Positions 37,122-46,072 of a stretch of 64,000 nt of DNA are shown here, in pieces. The stretch's first letter is position 1, and each line of letters opens with the position of its first letter. Source of the DNA: Streptomyces tsukubensis (GTDB lineage: Bacteria; Actinomycetota; Actinomycetes; Streptomycetales; Streptomycetaceae); assembly GCF_003932715.1 (NCBI RefSeq), contig NZ_CP020700.1, positions 5,850,501-5,914,500 of the forward strand, given 5' to 3'. Made by a program: the position numbers and the translations under genes. The notes under the pieces are model-generated. The model saw nothing but the letters and a program-made list of their open reading frames with translations. It was not told where the DNA came from and made no database searches.

Positions 37122-37189
37122 GAGAATCGGTCCGAGACTGTACGGAGTGAACGGCGGAAAAATTGCGCCCCTGTCCTTAGGGTCGATAC

Positions 37190-38773
37190 ATGACCCTTGT
37201 CGACGAGACCCCCAGCGAGCCCACCGACGCACGCGGGCGCGTGGCCGAGCTGCACGACCTGCGGGAGCGGGCGGTCCGCGGACCGAGCGACCGCGCGACC
37301 GAGGCGCAGCACGCCAAGGGCAAGCTGACCGCGCGCGAGCGGATCGCGCTGCTGCTGGACGAGGGCTCCTTCCACGAGGTGGAGCAGCTCCGCCGGCACC
37401 GGGCCACCGGCTTCGGCCTGGAGGCCAAGAAGCCGCACACCGACGGTGTCGTCACCGGCTGGGGAACGGTCGAGGGGCGGACGGTCTTCGTCTACGCCCA
37501 CGACTTCCGGATCTTCGGCGGTGCGCTGGGCGAGGCCCACGCCACCAAGATCCACAAGATTATGGACATGGCGATCTCGGCGGGCGCGCCGCTGGTGTCG
37601 CTGAACGACGGCGCGGGCGCCCGGATCCAGGAGGGCGTTTCGGCGCTCGCCGGTTACGGCGGCATCTTCCAGCGCAACACCCGGGCGAGCGGTGTCATCC
37701 CGCAGATCTCCGTGATGCTCGGCCCGTGTGCGGGCGGCGCCGCCTACTCGCCCGCGCTCACCGACTTCGTCTTCATGGTCCGCGAGACCTCCCAGATGTT
37801 CATCACCGGTCCCGACGTGGTGAAGGCCGTGACGGGTGAGGAGATCACCCAGAACGGCCTCGGCGGTGCCGACGTCCACGCCGAGACCTCGGGCGTCGCC
37901 CACTTCGCGTACGACGACGAGGAGACCTGCATCGCGGAGGTGCGGTACCTCCTCTCGATGCTGCCGCAGAACAACCGGGAGAACCCGCCGCACGTGGCGG
38001 CCACCGACCCGGTCGACCGCCGCTCCGACGTCCTGCTGGACCTGGTGCCCGCCGACGGCAACCGTCCGTACGACATGCACAAGGTCATCGAAGAACTCGT
38101 CGACGACGGCGACTTCCTGGAGATCCACGAGCGCTGGGCCCGGAACATCGTCTGCGCCCTGGCCCGCATCGACGGCCAGGTCGTCGGCATCGTGGCCAAC
38201 CAGCCGCAGACCCTCGCCGGGGTCCTGGACATCGAGGCCTCCGAAAAGGCCGCCCGCTTCGTCCAGATGTGCGACGCCTTCAACATCCCGATCGTGACCC
38301 TGCTGGACGTCCCCGGCTTCCTCCCGGGCGTCGACCAGGAGCACGGCGGGATCATCCGCCACGGCGCCAAGCTCCTCTACGCCTACTGCAACGCCACCGT
38401 GCCCCGGATCTCCCTGATCCTGCGCAAGGCCTACGGCGGCGCGTACATCGTGATGGACTCCCAGTCCATCGGCGCCGACCTGACCTACGCCTGGCCGACC
38501 AACGAGATCGCGGTCATGGGCGCCGAGGGCGCCGCCAATGTGATCTTCCGGCGGCAGATCGCGGACGCCGAGGACCCCGAGGCCATGCGGGTGCGGATGG
38601 TCAAGGAGTACAAGTCCGAGCTGATGCACCCGTACTACGCCGCGGAGCGCGGACTGGTCGACGACGTCATCGACCCGGCCGAGACCCGGGCCGTACTCGC
38701 CGCGTCCCTGGCGATGCTCCGCACCAAGCACGCCGATCTGCCGTCCCGCAAGCACGGCAACCCGCCGCAGTGA
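37190..38773 (+). CDS. accB: Acyl-CoA carboxylase carboxyltransferase (beta) subunit
   Basis: Biotin-dependent carboxyltransferase of 527 residues that moves CO2 from carboxybiotin to acetyl- or propionyl-CoA. The crotonase-like halves are seen: SLNDGAGARIQEGVSALAGY and LGPCAGGAAYSPALTDFVFM in the N-half; LDVPGFLPGVDQEHGGIIRH and LRKAYGGAYIVMDSQSIGAD in the C-half. The substrate-determining Asp/Ile/Cys position cannot be settled by eye. The epsilon subunit gene follows after 61 bases, which marks the actinobacterial acyl-CoA carboxylase type. The biotinylated alpha subunit must be encoded elsewhere. Confidence 0.93.
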   Translation: MTLVDETPSEPTDARGRVAELHDLRERAVRGPSDRATEAQHAKGKLTARERIALLLDEGSFHEVEQLRRHRATGFGLEAKKPHTDGVVTGWGTVEGRTVFVYAHDFRIFGGALGEAHATKIHKIMDMAISAGAPLVSLNDGAGARIQEGVSALAGYGGIFQRNTRASGVIPQISVMLGPCAGGAAYSPALTDFVFMVRETSQMFITGPDVVKAVTGEEITQNGLGGADVHAETSGVAHFAYDDEETCIAEVRYLLSMLPQNNRENPPHVAATDPVDRRSDVLLDLVPADGNRPYDMHKVIEELVDDGDFLEIHERWARNIVCALARIDGQVVGIVANQPQTLAGVLDIEASEKAARFVQMCDAFNIPIVTLLDVPGFLPGVDQEHGGIIRHGAKLLYAYCNATVPRISLILRKAYGGAYIVMDSQSIGADLTYAWPTNEIAVMGAEGAANVIFRRQIADAEDPEAMRVRMVKEYKSELMHPYYAAERGLVDDVIDPAETRAVLAASLAMLRTKHADLPSRKHGNPPQ

Positions 38774-38834
38774 CCCGCCTCAGCAAGCCGCGCAGCAACC
38801 GACCGGACCCCACCGCGAAAACGGAGCACACACG

Positions 38835-39053
38835 ATGAGCACCCAGGCCGTCCGAGCCACGGACCCGTCCGTCCTGCGCGTGGAGAAGGGCCACTGCGAG
38901 CCCGAGGAGCTGGCCGCGATCACCGCGGTGCTGCTGGCCCGCGCCGCCGCCGCGCCGCAGGCCACGGACGGCGCCCACGGCCGTACCGCCGCGCCCTGGA
39001 GCCGTCCCGAGCGGCAGCGGGCCTTCCAGGTCTCCCACAGCTGGCAGGGCTGA
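38835..39053 (+). CDS. accE: Acyl-CoA carboxylase epsilon subunit
   Basis: A 72-residue protein found only in actinobacterial acyl-CoA carboxylases, where it bridges and activates the alpha and beta subunits. The helix VEKGHCEPEELAAITAVLLA is followed by a linker and the conserved ending PWSRPERQRAFQVSHSWQG. It lies directly downstream of its beta partner. Confidence 0.92.
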   Translation: MSTQAVRATDPSVLRVEKGHCEPEELAAITAVLLARAAAAPQATDGAHGRTAAPWSRPERQRAFQVSHSWQG

Positions 39054-39076
39054 CCGCCCCACGCCGTACTGAGCGC

Positions 39077-39108
39077 GCCCCGGCCCCGGATCCTTCCGGG
39101 GCCGGGGC
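39077..39108. terminator. Terminator between accE and the conservon
   Basis: A perfect 14-bp stem (GCCCCGGCCCCGGA with its complement), 4-base loop, then GTTCTT. It lies between convergent operons and can serve both. Confidence 0.85.
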
Positions 39109-39207
39109 GTTCTTCGTACCCGCGACCGGCCCGCGACCGTTCCTGCGGGAAACACAGAGCCCCCGTACCCCTCCGGCGAGGGGGACGGGGGCCGCATACG
39201 TCTTCGA

Positions 39208-39789
39208 CTACCGCAGCCGTGCCATGAGGGCGTGTTCGACGAGGGTGATGAGGGCGCTCTTCGCGTCGGCGCGATGGCGGGCGTCGGTGGTGATGATGGG
39301 GGTGTCGGGTCCGATCTGGAGGGCTTCGCGGACTTCTTCGGGGGTGTAGGGCTGGTGTCCGTCGAAGCCGTTGAGGGCGATGACGAAGGGGAGGCCGCTG
39401 TTTTCGAAGTAGTCGACGGCGGGGAAGCAGTCGGCGAGGCGTCGGGTGTCGACGAGGACGACGGCGCCGATGGCGCCGCGGACGAGGTCGTCCCACATGA
39501 ACCAGAAGCGGTCCTGTCCGGGGGTGCCGAACAGGTAGAGGATGAGGTCCTGGTCGAGGGTGATGCGGCCGAAGTCCATGGCGACGGTGGTGGTGGTTTT
39601 GTCGCCGGTGTGGGTGAGGTCGTCGATGCCGGCGGAGGCGCTGGTCATGACGGCTTCGGTACGCAGCGGGTTGATCTCCGAGACGGCGCCGACGAACGTG
39701 GTCTTACCCACGCCGAAACCACCCGCCACCACGATCTTCGCGCTGGTGGTTGAGCGAGGCGCGCCGCCGCTAGAGCTTGCGAAGTCCAC
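39208..39789 (-). CDS. cvnD: Conservon GTPase CvnD (downstream copy)
   Basis: A 193-residue small GTPase of the MglA/Ras-like type, last gene of the cvnABCD unit. Motifs: Walker A VAGGFGVGKTTFVGAVSEI, G3 FGTPGQDRFWFMWDDL, and the G4 position ALNGFDG in place of NKxD. Conservon GTPases act with a membrane kinase-like sensor (CvnA), a roadblock protein (CvnB) and CvnC in a eukaryote-like switch affecting development. Its start overlaps cvnC by 20 bases. The protein is almost identical to the CvnD of the next conservon; see the repeat entries. Codons end in C nearly throughout. Confidence 0.93.
   Translation of the reverse strand: MDFASSSGGAPRSTTSAKIVVAGGFGVGKTTFVGAVSEINPLRTEAVMTSASAGIDDLTHTGDKTTTTVAMDFGRITLDQDLILYLFGTPGQDRFWFMWDDLVRGAIGAVVLVDTRRLADCFPAVDYFENSGLPFVIALNGFDGHQPYTPEEVREALQIGPDTPIITTDARHRADAKSALITLVEHALMARLR
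39215..39750. repeat. Near-identical 536-bp block, copy A (within cvnD)
   Basis: Matches 44988-45523 with three base differences by eye. The match breaks abruptly at the codons for residues about 9-14 of CvnD and resumes over the start of cvnD/end of cvnC. Neighbouring cvnA sequences are far more diverged. Confidence 0.9.
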
Positions 39790-40582
39790 TGAGCACCCTT
39801 TCGAGCAGTGTCACGTCTGGCTGACCGCCGGCGGTGTCGTCCCCGCCGGGCTGGTGGATGGCGACGAGTCCGGCCTCTGCCAGGTCGGCGACGAGGATCC
39901 GGGCAACGCCGAGGGGAATGGAGAGCAGTGCCGAGATCTCGGCGACCGACTTGATCTCGAAACACAGCCGGCAGATCCGCTGATGCTCGGGCAACTGGCC
40001 CTGGAGCCTCGACGGATCTGCGGTGGTACTGACCAGGGCCTCGATGGCGAGCTGGTAGCGCGGCCGGGTCCGGCCGCCCGTCATGGCGTACGGCCGCACC
40101 AGCGGACTGGGCCCGCCCTGTCCGGGCGCGGGCTCCGGCCTGCGGCGCCCCGGAGGCCGCTGCTGGTAGGGCCGGGGCTGGCCGGGCTGCTGGGCCGGGC
40201 CCGGCACCCCGTGCCGCCCGCCGGGCCGGCCGTAGCCGCCCTGCCGGTCGTACTGATCGTGCGGTTGGTGCGGTTGGTGCGGTTGGTGCGGTTGGTTCGG
40301 CTGATGGGGCTGGTGAGGCTGATGCGGTGGCTGGGGCGCCCCCGGATCGTACGGCCCGGGACCGCCCGCCTGCTGCGCCCCGTACCGGGGATCGTACGAA
40401 GCATCGTACGAAGGCTCGTACGGCTGCCGGTACGGCTCCTGCGCCGGCTCGGGCGCGGACCACGAAGGACGGCCGTCCGCTCTGCCCGGGGCCGGGGGAA
40501 AGGGGTAGCCGTGGTGGGAGTGCTCGCCTTCCGGCTGCTGCGCACCGCCGTCATAAGGGCGTTCGCCCGGTGGTGTTGCCAC
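39770..40582 (-). CDS. cvnC: Conservon protein CvnC (DUF742) with His-Gln-Pro repeats
   Basis: About 270 residues. The C-terminal DUF742 domain is standard: LVRPYAMTGGRTRPRYQLAI, then a winged-helix-like EIKSVAEISALLSIPLGVAR and LLERVLSGLRKL. Unlike the sister copy (133 residues) it has a 140-residue N-terminal extension rich in Pro, Gln, Tyr and Gly, including seven or so tandem HQP tripeptides around residues 87-109. Start chosen at GTG preceded by GGAGGAGGACAC; an upstream GTG has no site. It overlaps cvnD. Confidence 0.9.
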   Translation of the reverse strand: MATPPGERPYDGGAQQPEGEHSHHGYPFPPAPGRADGRPSWSAPEPAQEPYRQPYEPSYDASYDPRYGAQQAGGPGPYDPGAPQPPHQPHQPHQPNQPHQPHQPHQPHDQYDRQGGYGRPGGRHGVPGPAQQPGQPRPYQQRPPGRRRPEPAPGQGGPSPLVRPYAMTGGRTRPRYQLAIEALVSTTADPSRLQGQLPEHQRICRLCFEIKSVAEISALLSIPLGVARILVADLAEAGLVAIHQPGGDDTAGGQPDVTLLERVLSGLRKL

Positions 40583-40694
40583 GTGTCCTCCTCCGACTGC
40601 GCGTGCCGTTCGCTGTCCCTGTGAAGCCGCCACTGCCACCGCACCCTAATGGTGCGGTGGCACAAGGGGCCCTGTCCGCCGGTAGGTTGACCGG

Positions 40695-41117
40695 TCAGTT
40701 GAGCAGACTGCCCTGGAGTTCCGCCCGCAGGTCGGGGGTGAGCACATTGCCCGCCCGGTCCACCAGAAGGGCCATCTCGTAGCCCACCAGACCGATATCG
40801 GCCTCCGGGTGGGCCAGCACGGCCAGCGACGAGCCGTCGGAGATGGACATGATGAAGAGGAAACCCCGCTCCATCTCGACGACCGTCTGGTTGACGGCAC
40901 CGCCCTCGAAGATGCGGGAGGCACCCGCGGTCAGCGAGGTCAGTCCGGAAGCGACCGCCGCCAGCTGATCGGCACGGTCACGGGGGAAGCCGTCGGACAT
41001 CGCCAGCAGGAGTCCGTCGGCGGAGACCACCACCGTGTGGGACACCCCGGGGGTGTTGTCCACGAAGTTGGTGATCAACCAGTTCAGATTCTGCGCCGCC
41101 TGGCTCATCGGGCTCAC
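40695..41117 (-). CDS. cvnB: Conservon roadblock/LC7 protein CvnB
   Basis: A 140-residue roadblock/LC7 domain protein, a predicted partner or GTPase-activating element for CvnD. It reads NLNWLITNFVDNTPGVSHTV, then RADQLAAVASGLTSLTAGAS and YEMALLVDRAGNVLTPDLRA. GTG start chosen because AGGAG is 7 bases upstream; the ATG three codons in (MSQAAQ) is too far from it. It starts two bases after the cvnA stop. About seven residues differ from the CvnB of the second conservon. Confidence 0.93.
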   Translation of the reverse strand: MSPMSQAAQNLNWLITNFVDNTPGVSHTVVVSADGLLLAMSDGFPRDRADQLAAVASGLTSLTAGASRIFEGGAVNQTVVEMERGFLFIMSISDGSSLAVLAHPEADIGLVGYEMALLVDRAGNVLTPDLRAELQGSLLN

Positions 41118-41118
41118 A

Positions 41119-44100
41119 CTAACGCTCCTGGTTGTAGGTACTGCCCGGACCACCCTGGTGATCGTAGGTGCCCGGTCCGTTCGTGTCCGTTCCCGCGCTG
41201 CGCCCCCGCTGGACGCCGCGGCGCAGATTGCTCAGCCTGCCACGAACGTCCTCCGGGGCGCGCGAGATCTGCGGAAGCCCGTGCTGAGGTGTCTCCTCCG
41301 CGGTGCCCTCGACGAGGTTGGCCTTGGGCACCCGGCGCGGCAGCCCGGACGAGGTGACCCCGCCCGCCTTCGGCTCCCGCAGCTTCTCCGCCCGCTGCCA
41401 GCGCTCGTCGTTGGCCGACCGCCAGTCCTGCGCACCGTCGTCCGCGGCCCCGTTGCCGCTGTCGGTGACCGCCTCGGGCCGATCACCCTGCGGCGCCTGC
41501 GGGACCTGCTCCCCGGACGGCTGCCACTGCTGCTGCCGCTGCACGTCCTGCTCGGGCCGCGGGCGCAGGGCGCCGCGGCGGGGCAGACCGGCGTCGGTCA
41601 GCTCGTGACCGCTGCTCGGAGAAGGTCCCGGACGCTCGAAGCCTACGCTCTCCGCACCCGTGCTGGTGGCGCCGTGGCCGGATTCCGATTCCCCGCGGTA
41701 CTCCGGTTCGTACCCGCCGGAAACAGCGTTCGGATCCGGCCAGTCGTCCTGCTGGCGACGGGTGTTCCAGGCGTTCCCGTACGGCTGCTCACCCGTCGCC
41801 GAATCCGGGAAGCCGGATTCCGGATAGCTGCCTGCCGGGTGCTGGGAGCCTTGTGCCGCATGGGCGGCCGGGGAGTCCGGAGCCGTTCCGGCTTCGGGCA
41901 GGGCGGCCTGCCCCTGGGACGGGTACGGATCCTGGTACACCGGCATCGGCTGGGTGTGGTGCGCCTCGCCGCCGGGGTAACCGCCGGACGGGTAGCCGTC
42001 GTACGTCTGCTGTCCGGATCCGTACGGAGCCGTGGTGCCGCTCGGGTCGGCCGCCGGGAAGGCGGCACCGGAGCCCGGGGCCGCGTACGGATCCGCGACC
42101 CCGCCCTGGGCGGGGAAGCCGTCCGCGGGACCGGCCGCCGGGAAGGCGTCGGCACCCTGGCCCTGACCCTGCGCCTGACCCTGTCCGAGGCCCTGGTTCT
42201 GGCCGTGGCCCTGCGCCTGGCCCTGCGTCTGGCCCGGGAACGCGTTCTGCCCGTAACCGTCGTACGGCTGCGCCGCCGCGGGCTGCTGATAGCCCTCCGC
42301 CGGTTCGGCGGCCGGCTGCTGCTGCGGGTTCCGGGGCTCCAGCGCCGCCCGCCGTCCGCCGCGAGCCAGGGAGCGGCCCACCGGGTCGATACCGCGCCCG
42401 CCCGACTGCGGCTGCTCGTAGCGGGAGTCGTCGAAACCGAGTTCGGCAGCGGTCCGCACCGGCGCGGACGGGACCTGGGCCGGACCCCGGCCGCCCTCCT
42501 GCTCCGGCATGATCCCCGAGACCGTGAAGTCGCCCTGGGGCACCGGCTCGCCGCCACCGCCGTGGGTGATCGCGTCCGGGAGCATCACCAGCGACGTGGT
42601 GCCCGCCTGCTCGCCCGAGGGGCGGAGCTGGACCCGGATACCGTGCCGGTCCGCGAGGCGGCCGACCACGAAGAGGCCCATGCGCTGGGAGACGGCGGCG
42701 TCCACGATCGGCGGGTTCGCCAGCTTGTGGTTGATGTCCGCGAAGTCCTCCGCGGTCAGCCCGATGCCCTTGTCGTGGATCTCGACCATGATCCGGCCGT
42801 CGGGCAGCCGGGTCGCGGTGACCCGCACCTTGGTCTGCGGGGAGGAGAAGGTGGTGGCGTTCTCCAGCAGCTCCGCCAGCAGATGCACCAGGTCGGTGAC
42901 CGACTGGCCGTGGATATCCGTCTCCGGTACGCCGGACAGCTCGATCCGCTCGTACGACTCCACCTCGGACGAGGCCGCCCGCAGCACATCGACCAGCGGA
43001 ACCGGCTGGTTCCAGCGGCGGCCGGGCTCCTCGCCCGCGAGGACCAGGAGGTTCTCGCCGTTGCGGCGCATCCGGGTGGCCAGATGGTCCAGCCGGAACA
43101 GATTGTCCAGCTGCTCCGGATCGGCCTCGTTGTTCTCCAGCTCGGTGATCAGCGTGAGCTGGCCCTCGATGAGCGACTGGTTGCGGCGGGAGAGATTGGT
43201 GAAGATTGCGTTGACGTTGCCCCGCAGCATGGCCTGCTCGGCGGCGAGCCGGACCGCCTCGCGGTGGATCTGGTCGAAGGCGCGGGCCACCTCGCCGATC
43301 TCGTCGCGGGTGTCGATCGGAATCGGTTCGACCCGGGTGTCGACCCGTCCGGGCTCGGTCCGGGAGAGCTGGTCGACCAGGAGCGGCAGCCGCTGCTCCG
43401 CGATGGCGAAGGCGGCCGAACGCAGCTCCCGCATCGACCGGCTCATCTGCCGGGCCACGGCACCGGCCAGCACGAAGGAGGCGAGCAGGGCGATCACGAC
43501 GATCGCGCCGTTGAGGATCGCGTCCCGGCGGGCGTCGGCGGAGATCGACGAGGCCTCGGCCACCGCACGGTCCACCAGTTCGGTCTCGACCTGGAGGTAG
43601 CCCTCGAACTTGGCGGTGGCGACGGCGGTCCACGTCTGCGCCGTGATGCCCGCGGCCGCCAGATCCTCGGGGGACGCCCCGCTGCCGATCCGCTGGGCCA
43701 TCCCGCTGAACACGGTGCCGTCGGGACCCGCCGCCGTGGTGGCGCCGGACTCCTGGAGCCGCTGCGCGCCCTGCTCGGCGGCCTTGCGCATCGAGCCCTT
43801 CAGCAGCTCGACATCCGCCGACGTACCACCGGACTGGAATTCCGCGATCGCGATCTGTTCCAGATAGTTGTACGAGTTGAACGCCGTGACCTGCTTGTCC
43901 CGGACGTTCTCACGGCTGTTGGGGCGCACCAGAAGATGGATGCCGATGGACCGCTGGAGCGACTCCGCGGCCTTCGCCAGCTGAACCGCGTAAACGGTCC
44001 TGCCGTAACTGGTGACATTGCCGGTGCCCAGACCCAGCTCATTGGCGAACGCCATCAGCGAGTGCTGGACCTGGACATAGCCCTCTTCGGTGCCGACCGG

Positions 44101-44643
44101 GTCGGTGGCGGGGCGATAGGCGTTCGCGCGCAGATCGGCGAGCTTCTTCTCCTCGCCCCGGAAGATTTCGAGACGCCGCTCCAGACCGTGCCCCGCGGGC
44201 ACGTTCCGGGTGGCGCGGTCGAACGCGGCCTTCGCCGCGTCCGTGGTGGCGCGCACCTTCTGCACGGCCTCGTTGGGCGTGGGCGACTTCAGCAGCGGCT
44301 CGGCCGTCAGGTCCCGCTCGTTGAGGAGGGCCGCGCCGTACTCGGACGCGGCCCGCACTATCTTCGCCGTCTGCTCGGCGTCCTTGGCTTCGTCCCAGGT
44401 GTCGATCGACCCGCTGACCTGGAAGCCGCCCATGAACAGACCGACCAGCACGGGCAGCAGCAGGATCGCGTTCAGCCGGGTCGGCACGGACCAGTTGCGC
44501 GGGGAGAACCGGCTGGTACTCCCGCCGCCCGGGGCGGGGGAAGCGGGCTCCGGCTCCTCGCCGGGCGACGCCTCCGCACGCGACGGCGGGGTGAAATTGC
44601 CCCGCGCCTGCTGCTCTGCGGAGCCTGTGCTGCTTCGCCTCAC
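41119..44643 (-). CDS. cvnA: Conservon sensor CvnA, kinase-like membrane protein
   Basis: A 1174-residue membrane sensor. Order: cytoplasmic Pro/Ser-rich start, TM helix at about 58-76, an extracytoplasmic helical nitrate-sensor-like domain at 77-374, TM helix at 375-397, a HAMP segment, a His-containing helix (LDHLATRMRRNGENLLVL, H520), an ATPase domain with N-box ELLENATTFS (591-600) and G-box HDKGIGL (623-629), then about 450 residues of Gln/Gly/Pro-rich tail ending in a conserved SGLPRRVPKANLVEG segment. GTG start. Head gene of the four-gene conservon. The real phosphotransfer activity of CvnA proteins is unproven. Confidence 0.92.
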   Translation of the reverse strand: MRRSSTGSAEQQARGNFTPPSRAEASPGEEPEPASPAPGGGSTSRFSPRNWSVPTRLNAILLLPVLVGLFMGGFQVSGSIDTWDEAKDAEQTAKIVRAASEYGAALLNERDLTAEPLLKSPTPNEAVQKVRATTDAAKAAFDRATRNVPAGHGLERRLEIFRGEEKKLADLRANAYRPATDPVGTEEGYVQVQHSLMAFANELGLGTGNVTSYGRTVYAVQLAKAAESLQRSIGIHLLVRPNSRENVRDKQVTAFNSYNYLEQIAIAEFQSGGTSADVELLKGSMRKAAEQGAQRLQESGATTAAGPDGTVFSGMAQRIGSGASPEDLAAAGITAQTWTAVATAKFEGYLQVETELVDRAVAEASSISADARRDAILNGAIVVIALLASFVLAGAVARQMSRSMRELRSAAFAIAEQRLPLLVDQLSRTEPGRVDTRVEPIPIDTRDEIGEVARAFDQIHREAVRLAAEQAMLRGNVNAIFTNLSRRNQSLIEGQLTLITELENNEADPEQLDNLFRLDHLATRMRRNGENLLVLAGEEPGRRWNQPVPLVDVLRAASSEVESYERIELSGVPETDIHGQSVTDLVHLLAELLENATTFSSPQTKVRVTATRLPDGRIMVEIHDKGIGLTAEDFADINHKLANPPIVDAAVSQRMGLFVVGRLADRHGIRVQLRPSGEQAGTTSLVMLPDAITHGGGGEPVPQGDFTVSGIMPEQEGGRGPAQVPSAPVRTAAELGFDDSRYEQPQSGGRGIDPVGRSLARGGRRAALEPRNPQQQPAAEPAEGYQQPAAAQPYDGYGQNAFPGQTQGQAQGHGQNQGLGQGQAQGQGQGADAFPAAGPADGFPAQGGVADPYAAPGSGAAFPAADPSGTTAPYGSGQQTYDGYPSGGYPGGEAHHTQPMPVYQDPYPSQGQAALPEAGTAPDSPAAHAAQGSQHPAGSYPESGFPDSATGEQPYGNAWNTRRQQDDWPDPNAVSGGYEPEYRGESESGHGATSTGAESVGFERPGPSPSSGHELTDAGLPRRGALRPRPEQDVQRQQQWQPSGEQVPQAPQGDRPEAVTDSGNGAADDGAQDWRSANDERWQRAEKLREPKAGGVTSSGLPRRVPKANLVEGTAEETPQHGLPQISRAPEDVRGRLSNLRRGVQRGRSAGTDTNGPGTYDHQGGPGSTYNQER

Positions 44644-44980
44644 TCGACCAACAACCTCTCGGCGCCGACACCCATGCTGTGCCGTGTTTCGTTCTGAGCC
44701 GTACTACTCGGAAGTTCGTCGAATTTCAGCACGCGGACCGGGTCCGTTCCAAACAGTTGGAATCAGCCATTCCGCGTCGCCGGAGCGCGCGATAAAACGG
44801 GCATAAAGAGCGAGCCCCTTCAAAAGTCGTGCGTTTCGTGAGCGCAGGGACACCGGGTGACCGCATCGGGTGTCCGCAGGACCCCAATTCCATGTCGAAA
44901 CGTTATGAACATGCGGGCGGACCGTGTCAAAGGACACAGTCCGCACCTGCTTGGTTACGACAACTACCGTATCGCAGCGT
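44644..44980. other. Gap between the two conservons
   Basis: No gene is seen in these 337 bases. The cvnA-proximal part is comparatively A/T-rich (CGTACTACTCGGAAGTTCG, GATAAAACGGGCATAAAGAG) and should hold the promoter of the downstream conservon on the minus strand. The far end holds the terminator of the upstream conservon. Confidence 0.6.
44918..44943 (-). terminator. Terminator of the upstream conservon
   Basis: An 11-bp stem with one mismatch (CGGACCGTGTC against GACACAGTCCG) and AAAG loop lies 38 bases beyond the stop of the second cvnD on the minus strand. No T-run. Confidence 0.55.
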
Positions 44981-45565
44981 CTACTTGAGCCGTGCCATGA
45001 GGGCGTGTTCGACGAGGGTGATGAGGGCGCTCTTCGCGTCGCCGCGGTGGCGGGCGTCGGTGGTGATGATGGGGGTGTCGGGTCCGATCTGGAGGGCTTC
45101 GCGGACTTCTTCGGGGGTGTAGGGCTGGTGTCCGTCGAAGCCGTTGAGGGCGATGACGAAGGGGAGGCCGCTGTTTTCGAAGTAGTCGACGGCGGGGAAG
45201 CAGTCGGCGAGGCGTCGGGTGTCGACGAGGACGACGGCGCCGATGGCGCCGCGGACGAGGTCGTCCCACATGAACCAGAAGCGGTCCTGTCCGGGGGTGC
45301 CGAACAGGTAGAGGATGAGGTCCTGGTCGAGGGTGATGCGGCCGAAGTCCATGGCGACGGTGGTGGTGGTTTTGTCGCCGGTGTGGGTGAGGTCGTCGAT
45401 GCCGGCGGATGCGCTGGTCATGACGGCTTCGGTACGCAGCGGGTTGATCTCCGAGACGGCGCCGACGAACGTGGTCTTACCCACGCCGAAACCACCCGCC
45501 ACCACGATCTTCGCGCTGGTGGTCGATCTCGGAGCCGTACCGCCGCTAGAGCTTGCGAAGTCCAC
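44981..45565 (-). CDS. cvnD: Conservon GTPase CvnD (upstream copy)
   Basis: A 194-residue GTPase with the same motifs as the first CvnD (GGFGVGKT, GTPGQDRFWF, ALNGFDG). Differences are few: an inserted Thr near residue 10 (SGGTAPRSTTS), Gly for Ala in ARHRGDAK, and Lys for Arg at the C-terminus. Because the effector surfaces are the same, the two conservons could exchange GTPases. Overlaps cvnC by 20 bases. Confidence 0.93.
   Translation of the reverse strand: MDFASSSGGTAPRSTTSAKIVVAGGFGVGKTTFVGAVSEINPLRTEAVMTSASAGIDDLTHTGDKTTTTVAMDFGRITLDQDLILYLFGTPGQDRFWFMWDDLVRGAIGAVVLVDTRRLADCFPAVDYFENSGLPFVIALNGFDGHQPYTPEEVREALQIGPDTPIITTDARHRGDAKSALITLVEHALMARLK
44988..45523. repeat. Near-identical 536-bp block, copy B (within cvnD)
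   Basis: Partner of 39215-39750, in direct orientation 5773 bases apart. Three substitutions were counted by eye. Recombination between the copies would delete a complete conservon. Confidence 0.9.
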
Positions 45566-45947
45566 TGAGCACCCTTTCGAGCAGTGTCACGTCCGGCGTA
45601 CCGCCGGCGTCGCCGTTGCCCGGCTGGTGGATCGCCACCATGCCGGCCTCCGCCAGGTCCGCCACCAGGATCCGGGCCACGCCCAGCGGCATCGACAGCA
45701 GCGCCGACACCTCCGCGACCGACTTCACCTCACGGCACAGATGGCAGATCCGCTGGTGCTCGGGGAGCAGCCCGCCCAGCAGCGACGGATCGGCGGTGGT
45801 ACTGACCAGGGCCTCGATGGCGAGCTGGTAGCGCGGCCGGGTCCGGCCGCCCGTCATGGCGTACGGCCGCACCAGCGGCTGGTCACCGTCCACTCCGTAG
45901 TCGGTTTGGACACCGTACGGATCATGTGAGGCGGGTGGCGGGGTCAT
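45546..45947 (-). CDS. cvnC: Conservon protein CvnC (DUF742), compact form
   Basis: A 133-residue DUF742 protein: LVRPYAMTGGRTRPRYQLAI, EVKSVAEVSALLSMPLGVAR, ending LLERVLSGLRKL. GGAGGACTTC precedes the ATG. It has only a short Tyr/Asp/Gly-rich N-terminus, in contrast to the HQP-rich extension of the sister CvnC. Its C-terminal codons are part of a second short stretch shared nearly unchanged with the other conservon. Confidence 0.93.
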   Translation of the reverse strand: MTPPPASHDPYGVQTDYGVDGDQPLVRPYAMTGGRTRPRYQLAIEALVSTTADPSLLGGLLPEHQRICHLCREVKSVAEVSALLSMPLGVARILVADLAEAGMVAIHQPGNGDAGGTPDVTLLERVLSGLRKL

Positions 45948-46072
45948 GAAGTCCTCCGGGCGGGACAGCAAGTGGATGGCGTGCCGTCGGTGCGGCCGGT
46001 GGGGGCGGTGGCGACCGGGGCGAGGTCTGACGGGCGCGATGGCGCGGGCTGGGGAACCGGGAACCTGGTGGC

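Noticed and set aside
41035..44697. 1220-codon open frame on the plus strand opposite the first cvnA
   Set aside because: Antisense shadow; no domain, no ribosome site, and it covers a gene with clear HAMP and ATPase motifs.
44704..44946. 80-codon minus-strand frame in the gap between conservons
   Set aside because: Its GTG start lies inside the terminator hairpin, there is no ribosome site, and the sequence has no protein-like pattern.
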